From positions 1,420,721-1,484,720 of the forward strand of contig BCIK01000003.1 of assembly GCA_039545295.1 (NCBI GenBank): a stretch of DNA of 64,000 bases, written 5' to 3'. A program made the translations under genes and the position numbers. Shown here piece by piece: positions 42,608 to 53,554 of this stretch (position 1 is its first letter; each line of letters begins with the position of its first letter). Below the pieces are notes generated by a model, which worked only from the letters and a program-made list of their open reading frames with translations, ran no database searches and was not told where the DNA came from. Origin of the DNA: Udeniomyces pyricola (lineage: Eukaryota > Basidiomycota > Tremellomycetes > Cystofilobasidiales > Mrakiaceae).

Positions 42608-45388
42608 TTATTCCTTGTCTTCCTCTCTCGTTCCTGTCTCCTCTTCGATGGACCGGAAAACTTTGGGCTGATTCGCCCAAGCCCCTGCCCAAATAGGGTT
42701 TTCGTTGGCGGCATCGGCATACTTCAGCAAAGCTTCTCGAGGCTGGATTCATGACAGAAACAAATATGAAGCGAGGGACGTGTCAGCTATGATTCTAGAC
42801 GGAAAGGGATAAGTCAGAACAAGCTAAGAACGCACATCTTCGGCCCGAGAGTTGTCTTTGATGACGCCTCGGAGAAGATGTTGGGTAGCACCTGCCAGAA
42901 AGATCACACAACCGATCGATAGCATCAGTAGCGTTAGTGAGAGCAGAATGAAAGTATCAAGATGAAAGACAGCGCCAACTCACTGGCTCCCACTCGACCA
43001 CCCTTGCCTGGTCCACTGATGGGCTCTGTTGGCTTGCGCGTCTTGATGGGATCGTTCCTTTCCTTCTCTCGCTTCCTCTTTCCTCCCATACCTTCTCTCT
43101 CCTGATCTTTGAACATGGGTAAAGCATGGGGAGTGTAGATAACGGGAACCGCGTTTGGGTCGCGGATCGAGTCGAGGTGAACAGGCCCTGTTTTGGGCAG
43201 CTTGGAGAGAGAAAGAAGAGCTCCGTTGATAGATGATTGAGGCGAGTACAAGGTCGTGACGAGGCCGTTTGAAGAGGTTGCAATGATCTGAAAACCAAGG
43301 CAACGAGAGAAGCAAAATATTGGCTATCCGTACGGAACTCGACAATGACGAGCAGATGCAGCTGACCTGGTTAATTCTCGAATGCCATGCGACGCGCAAG
43401 ATGCTGCTTTCGCCGACGTTGAGCCGTCTTTCCAACTGAAGGCCTTCTTTGGCGAGCACAACAATCTCTCCACTCTTCTTTTCTCCGCCGGGCATTAGTG
43501 ACACGCCAGTGAGCAGATGGCGGTCGTCTGGTGAGAAGATGATGTTGGTCTCAGAGTAGTTGTTGGGGATGGAAGATATGGTTGACAAAGGGGACCGGAA
43601 CGATCGCATATCCCACACTGATGAAGCATAATTGAGGTGAAAGAAGAAGAATGAAGGGGGGAGAGAGAGAGAGAGAGAGGTGTAAGCACCAGAGTATGTG
43701 GAAGAGATGCCTCTTTATCAGAACGAAGAGGCAGCAAACTGACGTTTGACCGTATCGTCTCCTCCTCGAGTAGCAACCGTCCTGCCATCAACGGAGAAGC
43801 AGATGCTGCTTGTCTCGGTACCTCTTTCATGCGCCTTTTCGTTCGTCATGTTGGGTCGTGCAAAATTTCCAGAGGTCGACCAGATATGCAGTGTCCCATC
43901 CAGGCCAGCTACACAGAAAATTCGATGCATAAGCGAACCGTTCTCCCAGAAGTTCAAGACAAAAAAAAAACTGATCAGGGGAGATAAAGAGAACCTACTG
44001 GCTCCAATGTTCTTGCCATCTGGCGAGTAAGCACAGCTTGTAATTTTAGTCCTCGAACCACGTTCCTTAGACTTGACGACGATGACGGTCTTTTGTTTCC
44101 TTCTGTTCTCGACATCCCAAATCCTGCAAGCGAGAAGATAGGTTAGACCGGTGATCAATATTGGTTCGTCTGAGCAGAATCAAGAAAACTCTCATTACCT
44201 GACTGTGCTGTCGTTGGACGACGTGATAAACTCAGATCCATTTTTAGGGTTAAAGAACCCGGACGTGAGCTCGGCCACGTGCCCTCTGTGAGAGTTATAA
44301 GTACACAGAGACGTTATTGGCTACTATTGAACAAGTCTATCGTGCCGAAAAATAGATGAAACTTACGATGTGTGTTTCATATCGCGGATATAAGGATCTC
44401 CCTTTACATACGGAGTGCCCTTACCGTCCCTGAGCAGTATGGATTCCATCAAACAATGCACGGCCAAAGTGAATATTCCGTCAACATGTAGGTCACCTCG
44501 TTGAGAAGTGAGGACTCACGTGGAATCTCCATCTTTCAGGTATATTTGAGCTTGCGCGGTACCTGAAATGACAAGGAGATTCTCCCCATTGGGCGAGTAA
44601 TCCAGGTTGTGAATCTGTTGGACCAAGTGTGGCTTGTCAGCCTCCATGGACTAGACAGGTTAGATTGCAGAAGACTTTGGTGTTACCCACGTGGTACGAT
44701 CCAGCAGGTTCAAAGCTACGGAACGGTTGATATCCTCCCTCGCCTCCAACCATGCCACCATAGTCAAATAGCTTAACATCGTAGTCATGTGAGCCCGTCG
44801 ATACTCGAGCGCCAGAATGGTCGAGAGCGAGAGCGGATACTGGCTGTAGTCGAGCAAGAAGGATGATGAGTACGATTCCGATAATACTTCAAGCAAATGA
44901 GAGGGAAAGTAGGCACGAGGACTGCGACCTCACCTTTGCGTGGGCCTTCCAAGAGATTTCATGTGAGGTTGGTAACAAATCTTGTTCCTCAGTGTCATCG
45001 AACCCATCGCTAGAATCGTCATGATCATTATCTGGCAACAGCTCTTGCTTGACTGTCGAGGTTGGAACAACGGCGGCTGGGAGCGAAGGTCCTGTAGTTG
45101 GGGTCAAAGACTTCCTGGCATGTTTGTCGTCGACGTCGCTGTCGTCGTTGTCTTCCTTCTTGACAAGATACGGGGTTGATTTGGAAGACTGAAGAGGGAT
45201 TCGTGAAGGACCTAGGTCGTTAATCCGGAGCCAACCGGCACTACATGAGCGAAGCGAGGTTGGTAAGGACTCACCACGCCAGAGTCGCGCTTGGTCTGTG
45301 CAATCTTGTCGGTGTTGACAGTCTTTTTTGGCGGGGCTTTCTTGCCAAACCCGCCGAAGCCCATGAGAGCCATCATGTCGTCGTCCAT
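42608..45388 (-). CDS. WDR70: WD40-repeat protein WDR70
   Basis: Start ATG 45388-45386 (MDDDMMALMGFGGFGKKAPP); stop 42610-42608. After a basic/acidic N-terminus (KEDNDDSDVDDKHARKS, SSDGFDDTEEQDLLPTSHEI) come WD repeats: SHDYDVKLFDYGGMVGG (about 44740-44800), DNLDYSPNGENLLVI-like sequence, RIWDVENRRKQKTVIVVKSK, TSCAYSPDGKNIGA, LDGTLHIWSTSGNFARPN, AHERGTETSSICFSVDGRTV, ATRGGDDTVK and LWDMRSFRSPLS-like sequence. VIYTHALPMFKDQ-type sequence, DPIKTRKPTEPISGPGKGGR and ENPIWAGAWANQPKVF follow; these C-terminal segments are diagnostic for WDR70. In fission yeast and humans WDR70 promotes histone H2B ubiquitylation at DNA breaks. The gene is intact with about nine introns, one containing a (GA)n run at 43656-43680. 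Confidence 0.87.
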
Positions 45389-45612
45389 AGTGTCGATGTG
45401 GTGGTGGATAATGAGATGCTTGAACCACGACGGGCACGGGTTCGTCCTGCGTCCTCATCCGTCGATCTCGTTGATTCAAGTTGATTCAAGTTGATAACTA
45501 TATGCGCATGGATGAGGAGATGTCGAACCTGAACCATCTTGCTCAACAACGACGACGACGACGACCACCCCATTGTCTTGCACCCGTACCCTTCGCTTCA
45601 GCAAATTTAATC
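45389..45612. promoter_or_regulatory. Short divergent promoter with a 10-bp tandem repeat (WDR70 / Aim11-like)
   Basis: Only 224 bases separate the two ATGs. TTGATTCAAG is present twice in tandem (45471-45490) followed by TTGAT. Each copy is nearly palindromic. A short ACG triplet run lies at 45546-45567. The repeat may be a paired binding site serving both genes. Confidence 0.5.
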
Positions 45613-47130
45613 ATGTCCAGATTTTCCTTCAGTCCACCCGATCAAAAGCCACCGCCCCAGCCCAAGTCCTTTCTCCAATCGTTCTCTCAGCGACCTTCAC
45701 CCTCGTCTACCCAGATCGATCCCATCCTCCCAACCCAGCCATCTGCTCACTCCGAGTCCTCCTCCTCATCACCTTCCTCATCCCTTACCCACAAGGCAAC
45801 TCGCCAAAAGGTTGATAAGGACGCACACAAGATTCTCTTTGGTGTAGCAGGTGTAAATCAAACCAACCCCTTGTCACATCATCAAGTCATTTTTATACTC
45901 TCGCTCACCCCGGCTCACTGAAATTTCCTTCCCGGCCTTATTGATAGGGCTTCTTTACTCTCGGTCTCGTCCTCTCAGGGCTTCAGTTCAAAAGAGCTCA
46001 AGCTCAAGGCCGTAAGGCTGCCGCCGAGGCACGAGCCGCTCGCAAGGCCGCCCGCGCTGACGACTCTGCCGCCGCTGGTCAGCCTCACCGTCAACGCATC
46101 CCGTCCATCCTTAGTCGTGGTCTTGCTTCTTCAGGTACCACTATAGACTCTGCTAACATATCGCAGCCCAGTAGAACGTCTATCTCGCTAGCTGATGCCA
46201 TCGTCGTGCCAAGAGGAAAACCGCAGCACTCCTCGTTCAAGCTCAAAGTCACCCCACCGCCTGAGGGCGCATATCCGGAAGATTCACCCATGCGACTCAA
46301 ATACGACGCAACCGCCAAGATTGATGTTATGAAACGCTCAATAGGTCAACCGGCCATCCGTGCTATCTCCCCCAGCCCTTCCTCTTCCATCGCCACTTCA
46401 CCGTCGATATCAGACTCGACGACCTCGGATCAGTCACCTGTACCTGCCCCTCTATTCCCCGTGTCGGGCCATAGGTCATCGACTCAGAAACTCGTCCAAG
46501 CTCCTATCTCGGCGTATGACGATGATGACGATGAGGATCAAGATTGGGAACTGGCTGAACGGGACGGCAAGCTGGCGCCGATGACATCGGGCATCGCGCT
46601 CAAAGCGCTCGGCGCGTTTGGACTTGCAACTGTACTCGCATGTGCCGCGGTAGGAGGACCCTTTTGGGCGTTTTGTTGGTGGTTAGGAGTAGAGAAGGTC
46701 CGTGTCAAACATAAGTTCTCACTTCAATCGATCCACCTGTCTGGTTTTGTCACGCACGCGTCATCTCTTGCGCTTCCTGATCCCACATATCATGTGCCCT
46801 TATCTGTAGCCTGAGGACTTCTCACCCGTATTCCGTACCAAAGTGGCTAGTCTCTTCCCTGAGATGACAGAAAGAATGCTTGCGCCGACAGTTGCAGACG
46901 AGGACGAACAAGAGCCTTTCACCACCATCACGCTGCCTGGATGGTTCAAGAAGCGCTCGGCGCCGGCCTTGGGGGACGACAACGAAGTGGAAGAGACGGA
47001 CTCTGATACCGAGATCGGTCAGTGGTTTGAAGATCTGAGGGACGAGCTTGAAGAAGACCGCATGCGGTTACTAGAGTTCAAAAAGCGCGCGTCGGATGGC
47101 ACACCGCCCCGATCGGCCAATAAATGTTGA
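45613..47130 (+). CDS. Two-TM protein resembling Aim11 (tentative)
   Basis: Start ATG 45613 (MSRFSFSPPDQKPPPQPKSF). A Pro/Ser-rich N-terminus ends in DKDAHKILFGVAG; after an intron comes GFFTLGLVLSGLQFKRAQAQ, the first hydrophobic segment, with a basic Ala-rich flank (KAAAEARAARKAA). A long Ser/Pro-rich loop follows, then LKALGAFGLATVLACAAVGG and FWAFCWWLGVEK, a second membrane segment (about 46600-46700). After an intron DFSPVFRTKVASLFPEMTER precedes an acidic tail with ELEEDRMRLLEFKKRA; stop 47128-47130. Two helices with the second ending FWAF followed by a short amphipathic end recall fungal Aim11 mitochondrial proteins, but this protein is longer and the match is weak. Function unknown. 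Confidence 0.6.
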
Positions 47131-47609
47131 TAGAGCGGACATGCCATTGTAAACATACATGGAAGGAACAAACAAGTTAAGAAAGAAACAAAGCAGGATC
47201 AAAGAAGTGAAGAGAAGGAATGAAAAAAAAAAGATAAAATAAAATAAAATAACATAAAATTAAAAAAAAAAATCACAGGGACACACATGTGTGACTCTTC
47301 CGACAATACATACGAGAAAAATCAAGGCTGGCTATGATTGTATTGCAGAGTCTGACATATATTGCCTGGCATAATCGAACACTGATTCGGTAAGCAGGAA
47401 CAAATGAAGCGATCGTTCTGCTCATTCTTTCTTTTTCATTCTTTCTTCTCTTCCATCCTTTCTTTTTCCATTGTTTCTTCTTTCATTCTTTCTTTTCTTC
47501 CATTCTTTTTTTTTTCTATCCTTTTTTATTCTTTCATTTATATTCGTCTCTTGCTTCTTCCCTCTCCATCTGACACCCCACGAGCCCTTTGAAGACCACT
47601 TTTGTCTTC
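47131..47609. other. Convergent 3' region with long pyrimidine tract
   Basis: A-rich to 47275 with several poly-A runs, then T/C-rich on the plus strand at 47415-47560, built from degenerate TTCTTTC units. No gene. Confidence 0.55.
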
Positions 47610-49328
47610 TCAGCCACCTCCTTCGCTTTCCTCACTATCATCCCAGCTACGAATACTACTTCTCCTCGCTTGCCTCAGCCCGGCTGCCCCTTTGATGCCC
47701 TTTACAACGCTGCCCACCTCGATCCATTTGCCATCGAGGCTCTGCACAAGACCTGGACACGTCCTACCCTTGCTATCCTCGACCTGGACACCTCTCTTTC
47801 CAAGTGTGATTGCCCAGCGTCGTGCAGCTCCTGCGACGCCTGAGCCAAGGGCAGCGTTCGATATCTGATGAGGAGGCGAGGTGGAGTAAGATGCCGATGG
47901 TGAGGACGAAAGAGCGGCGGATGCTACAAAAGAGGACGACGAGATCCAGGTAAAATTGTCGAGACGAAACTTCTTGAGGACTGGAAAGCGTGAAGCGCTG
48001 ATAAACGTCTGTACGACCCGATCGTAGGCAGAGGTATTGGATGGAGGTCGGGAAAGTGTGATCTGCTCGAGAAGAGTCGGCCCGGCAAAGTCGTCTGACG
48101 TCCCAGAAAAGAAAGAGGGTGGAGGAGGAAGCCGATTTGTTGAGAGGTAAATTGTAAGTGCTTTTAGATTTGGGCAGAGCTCGAGAGTGTCGTGGGGGAG
48201 AGGAAGATGGGGACGAGGAAAATCGGTTGGCGCCGCAAATGTAAGCGAGCGAAGGGATACTCCGTGAGCGCGAAGAAGCGAGTAAGTCAGATCTCGAGAA
48301 GTTGTGTGGTAAGGTGTGATTTCGAGGTCCTCCAGGGCCGGTAGAGGAGTAGAGACGAGAGTCCTCAGCAGAAGGCCCGACGAGACGCCTCGGATGGATA
48401 GTGAGCGCAGTTTGGCAAGGCGAAGCCTCGGCTGAGGATAAGCACCATCGTCGTCAAGGCTAGTGTCCATTCCTTCTCCTCTGAGACCGAGCACTTCCAG
48501 CTCGGGCATCCGCTCCAACATTGCCACAAGAGGATCCCTCTTGGAACTGTCTACCGCGCCGTTCATGAGGACCCCAAGGTTTTGTAAATCCCGTAGTTGA
48601 GGTAACCAATCCGTCAGAGCTCGAACGAACGAAAGCCCTCCTGTCGACCAGGCCAGGGGAAGGTGAAGAAGCTGTAGATTAGGAAGAGTAGGTAGCAGGG
48701 ACGTCAGGAGTGAGTTGAGGTGGTATGGTTGTGAGCTGAGAGTGGATGCTGGCGTGTATGGTACGAGGTGAATGGCGGACAAGTCGAGAAATCTGACGTA
48801 AGAGCCGGGGAGGGCTGAGGAAGCAAGAAATGGTCATCACAGGCGCGAGGTCAATCGGTGGGTTAGACAGGATGAGTAGTGAGCGTCTGCTGAGAGAACG
48901 AGCTATAAGTTACAAGAGCAACGTTTCGTCGGATACACGCACAGTGCGGTGAGCGTCGCAAGTTGTCCCATGACCGATCGCCTCGCTCAAGGGCTGCTAG
49001 GAATCTAACGAGTGCTTCCGAGTCAAGGATGATAGGATCTTGATACAGGAATCTGAGGCCCGCACGCTGGGGACCGTGCGAATAGCAAGATGAAAGCACA
49101 AGTCAGTTGTTAATGGACTGTGCTCCGCCCCATCGTCAAGGACCTGATGTCAAGGATCATTCATAGCCAGACCTTGAAGGTACGCGACACATGGATTACG
49201 GCGAGGCGATCCCGAGCAAGCTGGCGATGGCCACCGATGTCCGTGCCCGCGCGTGCAGCGGGACCGACAGCGAAAGCCAATATGTGTGCCCAGAGCTCGA
49301 ACGGGAAGGAGATAGAATCTGAGGACAT
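47610..49328 (-). CDS. F-box / leucine-rich-repeat-like protein
   Basis: Start ATG 49328-49326: MSSDSISFPFELWAHILAFA is an F-box-like opening, followed by RQLARDRLAVIHVSRTFKV. The second exon (about 48900-49085) has AGLRFLYQDPIILDSEALV and FLAALERGDRSW. The large last exon (47610 to about 48790) carries irregular LRR-like stretches: LPTLPNLQLLHLPLAW, MPELEVLGLRGEG, LAKLRSLSIRGVSSGLLL, LPALEDLEITPY, LCPNLKALTIYLST and FPVLKKFRLDNFTW. It ends in a Ser/Glu-rich tail with stop at 47612-47610. This architecture is common in basidiomycete F-box proteins of unknown target; a role in an SCF ubiquitin ligase is inferred only from the F-box. Confidence 0.75.
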
Positions 49329-49470
49329 GTAAGGGAGAGATATGCAGAAGCAAAAGATGAAGTGTAGGGCCTGTAGGGTCGGACGTCGGACCGGTACGTC
49401 TACGCGTCTACAAGGGAGAGATGGTCAGAGGGTTACAGAGGGCCGGGCCGGTCAAGGATGGCGCGAAGCC

Positions 49471-49525
49471 GAATATCGAATATCAAATATCAAATATCAA
49501 ATATCAAATATCGAGTATCGAATAA
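49471..49525 (+). repeat. Tandem 7-bp repeat (consensus RAATATC)
   Basis: About seven copies with a 7-base period, mostly GAATATC or AAATATC, the last copies diverged (GAGTATC). A degenerate 7-base-period tract with similar words lies at 51075-51105. Confidence 0.85.
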
Positions 49526-50510
49526 GCCACTGGAGGGTGACTTGTCGCATTGCCTTGATATGTCACCCTTGTTGCTTATCACTTAACCACCAACGTGAAA
49601 GCTTACAATGCTATATCTTCCCGTTTAAACAATCAAGACGATCGTCCCAAACCAATCATTCTGCCTCGTCGTCCATCGATTCGCTTTCTCCTCCCGTCGA
49701 CTCGACCTCTAGATCGACCCCTGATCCTCCGACTTCACAGCAAAGCAGCTTCGCTATTGAGGACACCGACAACCTTCCGAATCTATTGTTGATCGAAGCT
49801 TGGAAGGCACGAAAGCCACCAGAACTTCACGTCTCTGACCAGACTTCGGAACGCCCGTATGACCACTGTTTCATCTCGTTTGTCCGTTGGTTTCTTGCGC
49901 GGTCGGGCTTCAGAGGTCCCTTGAAAGCATGTACGAGTGGGTTCTGGAAATGAAGGTGTCTCTCATCTTGATGATGTCGGCCGGCTGAAACCGAGATCAA
50001 CGGAAAGGATGACCGACGATGAAGAGGCATCGACCCCTCGCAAAAGCAAGACAACCGGGTCGACCAGGATCCAGAGCGACTTCAAAGCTTCAACCCCAGC
50101 CGTTTGCAGGGGCTAGCGGGGGCGGCTTACCAAGCCTGGCCTGATCATCGAGCTCCTGACTCACTAAATCGACAACGTCGCTGCCCGCTTCCAAGTCGAA
50201 CGCTCGAATAGCCAAACGCTCGTCCCTCTCAGCCAGCTGCGACGTTCGGATCGTCCAGCACTTCAATTCTTCACGACCCAATCCGCCCATTTGCCTACAC
50301 AATCGGTCTCGAGTCCGATCCCGATCATGCTGGAATCGAGTCGAGGCTTAAGGAACTCAATTACGACTCGCTAAGGATAGGGAGAGCAGCCCTCATCTTG
50401 CGCGAAGCAGGGGCTCGATGCCGTATCGGAGAAGCCTCACCTATTTGCGATCTTGATGCGGCATTTCCTTGCTCCTTTGCCCTATTCCACGACCCCCCTT
50501 CTAATTCGCC

Positions 50511-50536
50511 TTTTTTTTTTTGGGGGGGGGGGGGGG
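50511..50536 (+). repeat. T(11)G(15) homopolymer junction
   Basis: Eleven T followed directly by fifteen G, then AAGGGG. Such a junction is rare in real sequence and is a likely site of sequencing or consensus error. It also interrupts the coding-like frame around 50280-50500. Confidence 0.8.
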
Positions 50537-51169
50537 AAGGGGTTTTGGGACGGTATTATTACTTTTTAGTTCGACTCGATGTTACTCACTCTACCACCTT
50601 ACATCCTTCAACCGCATATAGCAGATGCATCAGACCTCGAATGACTCCCTCGGCATATCCTCATTTTGAAGCTGTCCTCACGACCCCCTCTTATCTCGTA
50701 TGGATGTACATTTTTTGCTTTCTGGTGTATCTCTTTCTAAACGAACCTACCAATTTCTTCAGACTGTCTGGAGCGTTTCAATGTTAGACCGCGGATATGA
50801 GGAGAAACGTGGACAAAGCGCCATCATATCGTGCTGTGAATTGCTTGGGCTGTGTTATATGCTCAATGATAGGGCTATGGTGCCTCTCTTGGGCTCGCAC
50901 TTTCTTCACGCTCCACAAGACAGTCTGGATATCTAAGTCGACAGTACACAGTCTCTCAGACGGTTGGGTTATAATCTTTCTCAAAGCCAAAACGTCATTT
51001 TCTCGCAGATCACATGACTGAGTTGTCTCGAGGCTGTGCAGACGACCGCCATCCAGAATTGGGTCATACACATGTAATTCAACATCCGATATCCAATATT
51101 CAATACCCACCGGCTACCATCTATCCATCTTGTATCCATCTTCCACCATCCATCCTTTCCATCATAAGC

Positions 51170-52799
51170 ATGTTCGATCTGGTTTTCAGCATCCCACCTT
51201 GGCTACCTGCTCTCATACTTGGCCTTCCGATCTTTTGGCATCTGTTACTGTTCCTCCGTGCCCGTGAAGAACGTCTCGCCCTCGCTGCCCATCATGCTTT
51301 CCTCGCCTCTCATCAGAACATGGAGACGAGTCAAGAGTTTGTGCTTGAACGCATCATGATCCATCCTATCAAGGTATGTTTGCCCCATCATCTGGATCAC
51401 GTTCGCGAGGTCGCGATAACGGTCCACACAGATCCGGGCTGACATCTTTCCGGACAATGGACTCCATTAAACGGTCCGGCTCATGTCCGATCGTATAGAG
51501 TTGCAGAGGAATTGAGGTGGAGGCGGCTGGATATACATCTCAAGGTCTTGACCACGATCGAACCTTCATGATTGTCGACAAGAATCACAAGTTTGTTACC
51601 GCACGATCGCACCCATCGGTAAGGGCACTTTCACCTCATGAGTCATGATTCATCTCGCATATTTCTCTTCCTTTCCAACGAGCTTTATCTGTGACTCAAG
51701 CTAATGTAAGTTGAACGCAATGATCTAGTAGATGGTCATGATTTCGCCTACCGTCGACGAGGCCCGAGGGATCCTTCGGATAGCCTTTCTTCCGGGTGCC
51801 ATTTCGAGCGATGATCCTTCTCCACCCGGTCCAATCGAGGTTCCCTTGAACCCTTCTAGCGTCGAACTTGCATCTTGGCATGTTTGGGACGACGTGCAGG
51901 TTTGGGGATCGACCGTTTCTGCCTATGTGGTTCCGACAACTGTTCAGAACAACCCTCACGACGTTATCTCTCGCTTCCTCGGATTACCGGTCACGCTGGT
52001 TTTTAAACCCCCTCACACGCTTCCACCGCGAGCGCTAGTCCTCCCGTCCGACAAGGCGCCAGAAGAGTACGCGCTACCCCAAGCGCTACCCAAGGATGCT
52101 CAGTGTTCGTTTGCCGACGGCTTTCCTTTTCTCATCGTGTCGAGCTGGTCGGCCAACGACCTCCAGGAACGCATTGCCCGAACCGGACACAAATACGCGC
52201 GGAAGGATGATGAAACCGATGAAGTCCTTGAACAGTGGATTAATGGTCAAGCACAGGTACTCAGGAGGACCCGAGGAAATCTGGTTGTCGGAGGCAAGGG
52301 GGGCAAGCCCTGGGCTGAAGATACTTGGGGTGTCGTTCAAATAGGCTCTGATGAAGTGGTGGTTGTCTCGAGATGTGGTCGATGTCAGGTGAGTGCTGAG
52401 TTCAATCGGAGATATTGAGCATATGCCTGTGCAATTCAAATGACGCTTGTCCTCCACGATGCATTTCGACAGCTTCCGAACGTTGATCCTTCGACGAGCC
52501 TCAAGCATCATGCACTTCCCTACAAAGCGCTTGCTACCTTTCGTCGAGTTGATCCTGTGTACAAGGCCAACGCCTGCTTTGGCGTAAATGCAGTGCCGAC
52601 AGCGTCGAGGTAAGACCGCCCTTTATCCAGGATCTTGGCCGGGAAGCAACCGACTTGTCGCTGACAAAAATCTATCCGGCCTGATTCTTTCCTGTCGAAT
52701 TGCAGAGGTATCTTCAGAGTGGGAGATAAGGTGCTGGTTGTGAAGAAAAATGAGTGGGCTCAGAGGGAGGTCGAACAGAGGGCTGAGCGCGAGTTCTGA
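51170..52799 (+). CDS. MOSC-domain protein, mARC-like (molybdenum cofactor enzyme)
   Basis: Start ATG 51170. MFDLVFSIPPWLPALILGLP with IFWHLLLFLRAREER is an N-terminal membrane anchor. The first exon ends RIMIHPIK; after a 132-base intron SCRGIEVEAAGYTSQGLDHD RTFMIVD follows, the MOSC N-terminal beta-barrel signature. Next are FADGFPFLIVSS, ARTGHKYARKDDETDEVLEQ, RTRGNLVVGGKGGKPWAEDT W, GSDEVVVVSRCGRCQ and LPNVDPSTS, which match the MOSC core; a Cys in the SRCGRC segment is the candidate molybdenum ligand, since animal mARC has a Cys just before VDP. The last exon ends GIFRVGDKVLVVKKNEW and EQRAEREF, stop 52797-52799. mARC enzymes reduce N-hydroxylated compounds with cytochrome b5 and its reductase; that activity is inferred. 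Four or more exons. Confidence 0.88.
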
Positions 52800-53554
52800 T
52801 AATCGGTCTGCAGAGCGACAAATAGTCGATACTTACAAGTGACTACCAGACGTCAGACGTTGGGACGAAATTTGGCTTTTATCGTTGCTGAGAGCGTGGA
52901 AAAGCCCATGATGTACGTGAGGTTGTGAATCTGACGGATCGAGGCGTAAATAACATGATCATACTACAGGTCCATCATTGTCCATCAACGTCGACGTGAT
53001 CTGCCGCACGTGTTAATTCACAAAAGGTCGAACCATTCACTGTAGTTCGACGTTCATTGACAGTTCAGAACTAGAAGCTTGGATACTACATACTGGGTGC
53101 TCAAAAACAACAAGCCCTTAATTGTCGAAGCTCAAGCTAGTAGCTTGCACGAAGACCAATGCGTCAAATTCACACGCTCTATATAAATAGCGATCCTACT
53201 ACGTATATATATATGAAGAGTCTTGCTCGCCACGTGCATTGCTATAACATACTGTATATGATGCTGATGACCACCGGCTATGCACTGACTATATATGTTG
53301 TAAATTGCTAACCAACTACCATGTATATAAGGAGCACCGAGTTCGGCGGAGATGGCAAACAAAACCACCCGCCGGTCCGGTTGGTTGAAAGTGAAACTCG
53401 TGTCGTGACTCGCTGCGATCAATCTAAAAAGCCGGCCTACAAGTGCTTACTCCGCTAGCCCACACACCCTATAACTATATTGAACCATACACCTTCTCAT
53501 CTCCTTAGCACATAGCCACGCCATTGTTTTCGTTTGCCTACATCGCTTGCCGAC
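52800..53554. other. Intergenic region between mARC-like and oxygenase genes
   Basis: AT-rich with a TATATATATA run at about 53201-53212 and further TATA words to 53330. A CT-rich leader precedes the ATG at 53555. No ORF of protein character. Confidence 0.5.

Larger units (their letters stand above)
49329..51169. other. 1.8-kb unresolved region; coding-like pieces on both strands
   Basis: On the plus strand 49342-49953 is one open frame whose second half reads like protein (EDTDNLPNLLLIEAWKARK, SERPYDHCFISFVRWFLARS) and then stops. Another plus frame near 50280-50500 reads FAYTIGLESDPDHAGIESRL and YDSLRIGRAALILREAG. On the minus strand 50090-50302 reads EELKCWTIRTSQLAERDERL and VVDLVSQELDDQARLGK, with a good GTAAGC donor and a possible downstream acceptor. 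50784-51110 minus is open for 108 codons. No consistent gene emerges. It may be a decayed gene, an unrecognised gene or a small non-coding insertion. Confidence 0.4.

Noticed and set aside
47404..47592. Plus-strand ORF rich in Phe, Ser and Leu
   Set aside because: It is the translation of a TTCTTTC-type pyrimidine tract in a convergent 3' region.
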